DNA of 57,543 nt, taken from contig NZ_BFAB01000002.1 of the NCBI RefSeq assembly GCF_003402475.1, positions 374,594-432,136 of the forward strand, in the 5' to 3' direction. This DNA comes from Mycobacterium sp. MFM001 (lineage in GTDB: Bacteria; Actinomycetota; Actinomycetes; Mycobacteriales; Mycobacteriaceae). Shown piece by piece: positions 51,282 to 57,543 of the stretch. A program made the translations under genes and the position numbers. Position 1 is the stretch's first letter; the number at the start of each line of letters is the position of its first letter. Under the pieces are notes generated by a model. That model worked only from the letters and a program-made list of their open reading frames with translations, was not told where the DNA came from and searched no databases.

Positions 51282-52511
51282 TCAGGAGACGCACGATCGC
51301 TCGGCGCCGGCGGACGCCGGCAGATAGCGCGCCAGCAGCCGCTTTTCGTGTCGCGGGCACAGGCCGGCGAGACGGATGTCGCCGCCGTAGTGATCGAGCA
51401 CCCGCGGGTCCATCACGCGGCGCCACAACGGGGGCAGCAGGGCCAACAGCAGCATGGTCCCGTAGCCGCCCGGGAATTGCGGTGCTTCGTCGGTGTGGCG
51501 CAGTGCCTGATAGCGGCGCAACGGGTGAGCATGGTGATCGGAATGCCGCTGCAGATGGAACAGGCACACGTTGGCAATCACCGTGTTGCTGTTCCAGCTG
51601 TGCGAGGCACGCACCCGTTCGTATCGTCCGTTGGGCAGCTTCTGACGTTGCAGCCCATAGTGTTCCATGTAGTTGACCATCTCGAGCAGGCAGAAACTGA
51701 TCACCGCCTGTCCGATCAGCCAGGGCACCACGACAGCACCGAACCAGACAGTCAGCACAGCGAACAACGCAAAGCTGGCCAGCCAGGCGCTGAGCACGTC
51801 GTTCTTGAGAGTCCACCGCGACTGCCCCGCCCGCGCCCAGCGCTCACTTTCCAGCCGCCAGGCGGAGCGGACGCCGCCCGCGACCGATCGCGGAATAAAG
51901 AAGTACAGCGTCTCTCCCATCCGCGAGCTTGCCGGGTCGTCGGCCGTCGCGACCCGCACGTGATGTCCGCGGTTGTGCTCGACGAAGAAATGTCCGTACC
52001 AACTCTGCACGAGTGCCAGCTTGGACAATCGCTTCTCGGCCTGAGGTCGCTTGTGCCCCAACTCATGTGCGACGTTGATCGCGACACCGCCGATGATTCC
52101 GACCGTCGCCATCAACCCCAGCTTGTCGACGAACGTCATGGTGAGCCAGCCGCCACCGGCCCACAACCAGCAGGCGAAAAGCAGCGACAGGTATTGGCTG
52201 GGCAGGTAAAGGTAAGTGGCCCAACGGTAGAAGCGGTCGTCCTCCAGTTGCGCGACGACGCTGTCGGGCGGGTTGTCCGCGTCGGGACCGACCACGTGGT
52301 CGAGGACGGGAATGATCCCGAATGTCACGATCGGGGCGATCCACCAAAACACGCCAAGCCCGCTGATCTGCACGGCAAGCCATGATGCGGCGACGAACCC
52401 CGGCACTATCGACCCCAGGAGCCACAAGTACTTCTTGGCGTCGCGCCAGGCGCGGTTCGAGGTCGCCATGGGCATGGTGCCGGATGGTGTCATTCGATTC
52501 AGATAGCCCAT
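51282..52511 (-). CDS. alkB: Alkane 1-monooxygenase (AlkB family)
   Basis: A 409-residue membrane di-iron hydroxylase. It has the three histidine clusters HELGH (about 149-153), EHNRGHH (about 178-184) and LQRHSDHHAHP (about 320), plus NYMEHYGLQR between them, all diagnostic of AlkB. Six hydrophobic helices are apparent. It oxidises the terminal carbon of alkanes or similar chains with electrons from rubredoxin. No rubredoxin gene follows, so the electron donor must come from elsewhere. It is divergent from the cholesterol oxidase gene; the gap 52512-52680 is A-T-rich and must hold both promoters. Confidence 0.93.
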   Translation of the reverse strand: MGYLNRMTPSGTMPMATSNRAWRDAKKYLWLLGSIVPGFVAASWLAVQISGLGVFWWIAPIVTFGIIPVLDHVVGPDADNPPDSVVAQLEDDRFYRWATYLYLPSQYLSLLFACWLWAGGGWLTMTFVDKLGLMATVGIIGGVAINVAHELGHKRPQAEKRLSKLALVQSWYGHFFVEHNRGHHVRVATADDPASSRMGETLYFFIPRSVAGGVRSAWRLESERWARAGQSRWTLKNDVLSAWLASFALFAVLTVWFGAVVVPWLIGQAVISFCLLEMVNYMEHYGLQRQKLPNGRYERVRASHSWNSNTVIANVCLFHLQRHSDHHAHPLRRYQALRHTDEAPQFPGGYGTMLLLALLPPLWRRVMDPRVLDHYGGDIRLAGLCPRHEKRLLARYLPASAGAERSCVS

Positions 52512-52680
52512 TTCTGGAAGTTATCACGACTTGGTTACGCTAAAACACCCTTATTCGATACTATCTGACTGATTATTGGTTAAATCGGAGAGTTTGAGTT
52601 GGGTCGCTGGCGAGTCCGTGGGCACCGCGCGGCGACCGCAACCGACTACCGCGAACACTGAATCGGAGCAGGTGGGGCGC

Positions 52681-54303
52681 ATGATGGTTCTCTCCCGACG
52701 CCATTTCCTGGGTCTGGGCGCCATGGCCGCGGCGGCGGCCGCCGGTGCCGGAGCCGCCGAGTTCCAACTGAGCCGACATCGGCCGACCGTGCGGCCGCAC
52801 TATGACGCCATCGTGGTGGGCAGCGGCTACGGCGGCGGGGTGTCGGCCCTGCGGCTCGGCCAGGCCGGTGTCAGGACCCTGATCCTGGAAAAGGGCAGGC
52901 TCTGGGACGCCCGCGACGAAGACGGCAAGCGATTCTCGAAGATGTTGCCCCCCGATACCCGCGCGGGCTGGTTCACCCGGCATCCACCGAGCCTGGTCCC
53001 GTCGTTTCGCGGGGTCTCGATCAACTCGGTCGCCGACCACGTGCCGTCGCCCCAACCCGTGCAGGCCGGAATCTGCGACAAGGTCGTGCACGGCTCGCAC
53101 AACGTCTTCCGCGGCATCGCGGTGGGCGGCGGGTCGATGGTCAACGCGGCCATCGCCGCCATCCCCACTGCGGCTCAGGTCCGGGAAACCTTTCCCGACA
53201 TCGACCCGGCACAGTTCCTGGGACCGTACATGCAGCGGGCCAAGGACATGCTGCTGATCAACCATCGCGACATGCGGTGGTTCGAGCAGACACCGTGTTT
53301 CCAGTACGCGCGGGTTGGAAGGCAGTATGCGGCCGCAGCCGGATACTCGGTGGACTACAACGGCAGCGCCTTTTCCTTTCCGTACATCAAATACGAAGAA
53401 GCGGGTCAGGTTGAGCGGTCAGCACTCGCATTCGAGCAGCAGTACGGGAACAACAACGGCCGGTTCGGCAGCGTCGACCAGACCTACATCGGCGACGCGC
53501 TGGCGACCGGCAAGGTCAGCCTCAAACCCCTGACGGAGGTCACCGATGTCCGCCGGGAGCCCGACGGCGAGTATGTGGTGTCCACCCGCGAGATCGACCG
53601 CTGGGGCAACGAGATCGCGCGTGAGGAATTCGGTTGTGACCAGTTGCATCTCAACGCAGGCGTGCTGGGCACGACCAAGATCTTGCTGAAAGCCCGCGAC
53701 ACCGGGACACTGCCCAACCTGAGCGAGGAAATAGGCCGCGGCTACGGCAACAATGGGGACATCATGGTCGCCCACTCGTTGAACGAGAGCGATCCGGCGG
53801 GTACCGAGCAATCCCTGATGGGCATGATCAACCTCGACGGCCGCGACGATCCGGATAATCCGGTGTATGCCAGCATGTTCTCACTTCCGTTGCCAGTGGA
53901 GACATTCACGCTGGGCTACTACGTGATGGTCAAGACCGGTGACCGTGCCGATATCACCTACGACCGGCGGTCGGACTCGATTAGCATCGACTGGCCGCAA
54001 GGCTATACCGAGAACTTGACTTCGAAGGCGCGGGCGGTTTTCGACAAGGTGACCCTGGCGAACGGCGTCGACTACCGCGACGACATATTCGACGGAAACG
54101 TATTCGCGCCCAACACCGTTCACCCGATGGGCGGTTGTGTCCGCGGCAGGGCCACGGACAGTTACGGACGGGTCAAGGGATACGACAAGCTCTACGTCAA
54201 CGACGCGTCGCTACTCCCCGGCTACCTGGGCTGTAATCCCTTCATGTCGATCACCGCACTCGCCGAACGCAACATCGAGGGAATCCTGCAGGGGCGTCAG
54301 TGA
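52681..54303 (+). CDS. choD: Tat-exported cholesterol oxidase (GMC family)
   Basis: A 540-residue flavoenzyme. A Tat signal (SRRHFLGLGAM, then an Ala-rich core to about residue 26) begins it; GGAG about 12 bases upstream supports ATG 52681, against a TTG-led frame from 52576. The FAD motif is VVGSGYGGG (about 45-53). The catalytic trio of class I cholesterol oxidases is recognisable: Glu in LPVETFTLGYY, His in VHPMGGCV and Asn in GCNPFMSITALAERN. It likely oxidises and isomerises 3-beta-hydroxysterols. It faces AlkB in opposite direction and overlaps the TetR gene's end by seven bases. Confidence 0.88.
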   Translation: MMVLSRRHFLGLGAMAAAAAAGAGAAEFQLSRHRPTVRPHYDAIVVGSGYGGGVSALRLGQAGVRTLILEKGRLWDARDEDGKRFSKMLPPDTRAGWFTRHPPSLVPSFRGVSINSVADHVPSPQPVQAGICDKVVHGSHNVFRGIAVGGGSMVNAAIAAIPTAAQVRETFPDIDPAQFLGPYMQRAKDMLLINHRDMRWFEQTPCFQYARVGRQYAAAAGYSVDYNGSAFSFPYIKYEEAGQVERSALAFEQQYGNNNGRFGSVDQTYIGDALATGKVSLKPLTEVTDVRREPDGEYVVSTREIDRWGNEIAREEFGCDQLHLNAGVLGTTKILLKARDTGTLPNLSEEIGRGYGNNGDIMVAHSLNESDPAGTEQSLMGMINLDGRDDPDNPVYASMFSLPLPVETFTLGYYVMVKTGDRADITYDRRSDSISIDWPQGYTENLTSKARAVFDKVTLANGVDYRDDIFDGNVFAPNTVHPMGGCVRGRATDSYGRVKGYDKLYVNDASLLPGYLGCNPFMSITALAERNIEGILQGRQ

Positions 54304-54956
54304 CTTTCATTCGGCGACCCGTTGCGCCGCAGCGCCTCCCGGGCGAGGAATTCACGGAAATACGGCAACGACTCGTCGGCCACGACGGCGGGAAGCAGTA
54401 GCTCCCACATTCGGCTCAACTGACCGATGAGGTCGCCATCCGACGTTGCCCTGAACAGCAGCCGGGTGCCCAGCATCGCGCCGACGATCGACTCGCTGAC
54501 CGCTTCCGGATCGAGGCCTTCTTTCAAGTCGCCTTCCGCGCTTGCCCGGCCGGCCTCAGTAGCCATGGCCTCCAACCAGTTTGCGTAGACGCGGGCGGCC
54601 GATTCGTTGAATTCGCCGAGTGCAAACGTCAGTTGCTCGGCGACGCGGGCGACCTTGTCCGATGCCAGTACCTCTGCGGCCGCAAACATCCCGTGGATCA
54701 TGTTCTCCAGCCCGGGCGACGACGATTCGCACATGGCGCGGAAGGTGCCGAGGACGACACCGGAGCCTTCCTCGATGATGGCGGACGCCAGCGAATCCAT
54801 CGACTCGAAGTGGTGGTAGAGAGCACCTTTGGTCATTCCCGCGCGCTCGATGATCGCGGCGCGCGCGGCGCTCGCATAGCCGACTTCGCCGAACACCTCG
54901 ATTGCGGCGTCGAGGATCTTTCGCCGGGTGGCTTCCGATCGAACCTGGCGCGCCAT
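54297..54956 (-). CDS. TetR-family regulator A
   Basis: A 219-residue TetR protein. The HTH (RRKILDAAIEVFGEVGYASAARAAIIERAGMTKGALYHHFESMDSL) occupies about 9-55, followed by a helical ligand domain. GGAGG with good spacing supports ATG 54956; GTG 54965 is also in frame. The build resembles the butyrolactone-receptor-like (ScbR) branch. It converges on the cholesterol oxidase gene and lies next to a second TetR. Control of alkB/choD is plausible from position only. Confidence 0.87.
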   Translation of the reverse strand: MARQVRSEATRRKILDAAIEVFGEVGYASAARAAIIERAGMTKGALYHHFESMDSLASAIIEEGSGVVLGTFRAMCESSSPGLENMIHGMFAAAEVLASDKVARVAEQLTFALGEFNESAARVYANWLEAMATEAGRASAEGDLKEGLDPEAVSESIVGAMLGTRLLFRATSDGDLIGQLSRMWELLLPAVVADESLPYFREFLAREALRRNGSPNESH

Positions 54957-55037
54957 CGCCTGCACCTCCGGAGTTCCGTCCAGCTACTCAAGAATCCGGA
55001 CCTTCGGCGTCTCACATTCCGGCCGGCGCGGGCAAGC

Positions 55038-55703
55038 CTAACAGCTGCTGGTCGCGGTGCGGATTGCCAGCGCCGTGCGTCGCCTGACGAATTGGCTGAA
55101 GTAGTTGAAACGGTCCGGTTTGACCATGCCGCGCAACAACAGTGCCCAGGTCTTCTCGAGTTCCAGCAGGAATTGCTCCGGCTCGTCGAGATCGCTGACG
55201 TGACGCAATCCCAAATACAGCGACACGACCATGCGGCCGACATCCTGCGGATCGCAGTGCTCGGCGATGTCCCCCTCCGTAATCGCACGCCGAACGACGC
55301 GGGCCAGCGCGTCAATCCAGTCCTTCAACAGCCTGGCCTGGAACTTCTCGGCCCTGCCCACGGTCTCCAGCAGATGCAAGCCGGCCCGGGCCACGTCCTG
55401 GGTGACGTCCTGAACCGCGATCAGGTACGTGAATTCGACGAGGGTCTCCAGTCCAGAAAGCCTCCGGGTGATCAAGTCACGGATGACCGCGGTGCCTGCG
55501 ACGGCTTGCTCCTCGATGATCGCCAAAGCCAGCGCATGCTTCGAGCGAAAATGGAAATACATTGCGCCCTTGGTCAATTCGGCGTCAGCCAGGATGTCGT
55601 CGAGCCCGACATCGTGGTACGGCCGCTGGGCGAATTGGTGTGCAGCCGCCTTCAGAATCTGCTGCCGGGTCGTGTCGGCCCGGCTGTCGGTCGGCTGGCT
55701 CAT
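55038..55703 (-). CDS. TetR-family regulator B
   Basis: A 221-residue TetR protein with HTH TRQQILKAAAHQFAQRPYHDVGLDDILADAELTKGAMYFHFRSKHAL (about 12-60). The AELTKGAMYFHF stretch is typical of gamma-butyrolactone-receptor-like regulators (ScbR/ArpA). ATG 55703 (MSQPTDSR) is preferred over the 29-residue longer frame. It is alignable with regulator A, and the two are 81 bases apart on the same strand. The 274 bases to the PE gene at 55978 hold divergent promoters and no visible gene. Confidence 0.87.
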   Translation of the reverse strand: MSQPTDSRADTTRQQILKAAAHQFAQRPYHDVGLDDILADAELTKGAMYFHFRSKHALALAIIEEQAVAGTAVIRDLITRRLSGLETLVEFTYLIAVQDVTQDVARAGLHLLETVGRAEKFQARLLKDWIDALARVVRRAITEGDIAEHCDPQDVGRMVVSLYLGLRHVSDLDEPEQFLLELEKTWALLLRGMVKPDRFNYFSQFVRRRTALAIRTATSSC

Positions 55704-55977
55704 GACGAGACACCCCACGGATCCCCCGCGGCATGGCCGACGATATTCACGGCGACCCTCGGCTTCATGGGTGGCATCTCCCTTGGACACAGCGTGGGGC
55801 CAAGTGCTGGCAGCCGCTGGTCGACTGCCACGTCTTAGCTTAGGCGCTCACTCCGCGTCGCCTGGGATACCCTCAGTTACTTTCTAGGCTGTGCAACATC
55901 CGAAAAGTATGTAATATGACCTTTCAGCATGTTGTCGGTCTGCCGATCGACCTGGCCCACCCCGTAAGGAGAAGCGC

Positions 55978-56277
55978 ATGTCGTTCGTGACCACCCAGCC
56001 GGACGCGTTGACGTCGGCGGCGGCCAACCTGCATGGCACCGGGGTTGCGATGAGCACCCAGAACGCCGCGGCGGCGGCCCCGACCACCGGTGTGGTTCCT
56101 GCAGCCGCCGACGAGGTGTCGGCGCTGACGGCGACCCAGTTCGCCGCACACGCGCAGATGTATCAGGCGATCAGCACCCAGGCCGAAGCGATCCACGAGA
56201 TGTTCGTGAACACGCTGGGCACCAGCGCCTGGTCGTATGCGGCGACCGAAGCCGCCAACGCGGTGGCGGCCGGCTAG
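55978..56277 (+). CDS. PE family protein, partner of the PPE at 56280
   Basis: A 99-residue single PE domain, MSFVTTQPDALTSAAANLHG at the start and YAATE near the C-terminus. It differs from the solo PE at 507-806 at only a limited set of positions, mostly in residues 9-26. AAGGAGAAGCGC before the ATG is a strong ribosome site. The PPE gene begins two bases after the stop. The order PE-PPE-esxJ is that of the ESX-5a type clusters. Confidence 0.93.
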   Translation: MSFVTTQPDALTSAAANLHGTGVAMSTQNAAAAAPTTGVVPAAADEVSALTATQFAAHAQMYQAISTQAEAIHEMFVNTLGTSAWSYAATEAANAVAAG

Positions 56278-56279
56278 GG

Positions 56280-57482
56280 ATGGTCGCAGTGCTCGATTTC
56301 GGCGCGTTGCCGCCGGAGGTCAACTCCGGCCGGATGTATGCCGGTCCGGGGTCGGAGTCGATGTTGGCGGCCGCGGCTGCCTGGGACGGGTTGGCTGCCG
56401 AATTGCATTCCGTGGCATCCACTTACAACTCGGTGATCTCGGCGTTGACCAGCGGACCGTGGCGCGGCCCGGCGTCGGCGTCCACCGCGGCGGCATCCGC
56501 GCCATATGCCACCTGGATGTCGGGGATGGCGGCACAGGCCGAACAAGCGGGAGTACAGGCCCGCGACGCCGCCGACGCCTATCACGCCGCGTTCGCGATG
56601 ACGGTGCCACCGGCGGTGGTCGCGGCCAACCGCGCGCAGTTGGCAACGCTGACCGCGACGAACTTCTTCGGCATCAACTCCCCCGCAATCGCCGCCAACG
56701 AAGCGCAGTACGCCGAGATGTGGGCTCAGGACGCGTTGGCAATGTACGGCTACGCCGCAAACTCGGCCGCCGCAACCCAATTGTCACCGTTCACGTCACC
56801 ACCGCAGACCACCAACCCCGTCGGGCTGGCCACCCAGGGCGCCGCGGTCGCCCACGCGACCGGCGTCTCGGCCACACAGCAGACAGCGCTGTCGCCGCTG
56901 ATCTCGTCGATTCCCAATGCGCTGCAGCAACTGTCGTCGCCGGCCGCGGCGACGTCGTCGTCGTCCACCGGCATCACCACCCCGTGGGGTTCGGTGATAG
57001 GCGGGTCGGGCTCGTCGGGGCTCTCCGGGATTATGAACGACTGGCCCAGCTTGCTTCCCGGTTACTTGATGGTGTCGGCGACGCCGCTCTACGCACTGTC
57101 CAGCGTGCTGGGGATGGCGCAGACCTTGCAGGGCCTGACGACCGCCGGTGCGTGGGAGGCCGCCGAAGGGGCCGCGGGCGCACTGGAATCCGGCATCGGC
57201 AACACGGGCGTGCTGGCCGGCGTCGGTCAGGCGGCCTCGCTGGGGCCGTTGTCCGTGCCGCCGAGCTGGGGCACGTCGGTGCAGACGGGCATGCTGACGT
57301 CCGCCGGTGCAGCGATGCCGGGCACGGGCGCGAACCCACTTACCGGCACACCGCCCAGCGTGTTGGGCGGCCTGCCGCGGACAGCGGCGAGCGCTCCGGG
57401 CAGCACCCCCGGCCCCCGCTACGGGTTGGTTCCCACCGTGATGGCACGCCCACCGTCCGCCGGATACGGCGGCGTCGTCTAA
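56280..57482 (+). CDS. PPE family protein, PPE-SVP subgroup
   Basis: A 400-residue PPE protein. The PPE domain (about 5-180) contains LDFGALPPEVNSGRMY and the WRG turn. The SVP signature LGPLSVPPSW appears near residue 322, and a Ser/Thr-rich linker near 225-240. ATG 56280 begins with MVAVLDFG; GTG 56289 (VLDFGALPPE) would match the usual PPE N-terminus more exactly. It is co-transcribed with the PE gene, and an EsxJ gene follows after 42 bases. It is not closely similar to the other PPE of the window outside the family domain. Confidence 0.92.
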   Translation: MVAVLDFGALPPEVNSGRMYAGPGSESMLAAAAAWDGLAAELHSVASTYNSVISALTSGPWRGPASASTAAASAPYATWMSGMAAQAEQAGVQARDAADAYHAAFAMTVPPAVVAANRAQLATLTATNFFGINSPAIAANEAQYAEMWAQDALAMYGYAANSAAATQLSPFTSPPQTTNPVGLATQGAAVAHATGVSATQQTALSPLISSIPNALQQLSSPAAATSSSSTGITTPWGSVIGGSGSSGLSGIMNDWPSLLPGYLMVSATPLYALSSVLGMAQTLQGLTTAGAWEAAEGAAGALESGIGNTGVLAGVGQAASLGPLSVPPSWGTSVQTGMLTSAGAAMPGTGANPLTGTPPSVLGGLPRTAASAPGSTPGPRYGLVPTVMARPPSAGYGGVV

Positions 57483-57524
57483 AGCAGCACTCACGTCAAT
57501 GTCCCACTACCAAAGGAGATTTCC

Positions 57525-57543
57525 ATGCCTACCCGGTTTATGA
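57525..57543 (+). CDS. EsxJ-family protein, N-terminal start only
   Basis: The window ends six codons into MPTRFM, the same start as the EsxJ gene at 924. AAAGGAG lies a few bases upstream. It completes a PE-PPE-esxJ order and should be followed by an esxN-type gene beyond the window. Confidence 0.85.

Noticed and set aside
51348..52385. 345-codon plus-strand frame opposite alkB
   Set aside because: The minus strand has three AlkB histidine boxes; the plus frame has no recognisable content.

Overview
The window looks like chromosomal DNA of a slow-growing Mycobacterium. It is GC-rich and carries PE, PPE and EsxJ/EsxN-family genes, lipoproteins LpqU and LpqT, RpfB, TrcRS and an LLM-type oxidoreductase, and many genes start with GTG or are coupled by ATGA/GTGA overlaps. 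From trcR to metG the order trcRS, kdp, ppx2, DUF501, ftsB-like, eno, lpqU, mazG, mfd, TetR, tRNA-Gln, glmU, prsA, lpqT, rplY, pth, pks16, ispE, ksgA, rpfB, tatD, metG follows, in reverse, the M. tuberculosis Rv1033c-Rv1007c block as I remember it. It is not M. tuberculosis itself: several genes are inserted and kdpDE run in the same direction as kdpFABC.

Bases 1-3260 hold an ESX-5a-like cluster (the Rv1037c-Rv1040c equivalent) that has been amplified and rearranged: a truncated EsxJ end, EsxN, a solo PE, EsxJ, an EsxN copy with identical protein sequence, then an opposed PE-PPE pair. A second PE-PPE-EsxJ unit begins at 55978 in the same orientation and runs off the right end. Both window ends therefore lie inside esxJ-type genes.

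Bases 3597-15086 encode the TrcR/TrcS two-component system, the remnant of an APC-superfamily permease, a divergent tandem-CBS protein, and a complete Kdp potassium-uptake operon. The Kdp operon has an extra 27-residue membrane peptide ahead of KdpF, then KdpF, A, B, C, and the sensor/regulator pair KdpD/KdpE. KdpC carries a segment of about 100 residues with four cysteines.

Bases 15290-19331 contain a secreted DUF1942 (MPT63-like) protein and an accessory module of hydrolase, LLM oxidoreductase and SDR, divergent from a double-HTH Lrp/AsnC regulator. Bases 19413-33459 hold exopolyphosphatase, DUF501, the FtsB-like divisome protein, enolase, LpqU, a VOC protein, a 13E12-type DUF222-HNH protein, MazG, Mfd, a second LysA-like decarboxylase, a TetR regulator, tRNA-Gln and a methyltransferase whose 3' end overlaps the tRNA.

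Bases 33550-48913 are mostly housekeeping: cell-wall precursor synthesis (GlmU), PRPP synthesis (PrsA), arsenate reductase-like protein, LpqT, SDR, ribosomal L25, peptidyl-tRNA hydrolase, a membrane GGDEF protein, Pks16-like acyl-AMP ligase, IspE, a small Ser/Thr kinase, KsgA, RpfB, TatD and MetG.

Bases 49103-55703 are an accessory lipid/surface island: a small Cys-containing protein coupled to a PAS protein, twin hexapeptide acetyltransferases with apparently leaderless promoters sharing one operator-like motif, an AlkB alkane hydroxylase divergent from a Tat-exported cholesterol oxidase, and two TetR regulators. No CRISPR array, rRNA or intact insertion sequence was seen.
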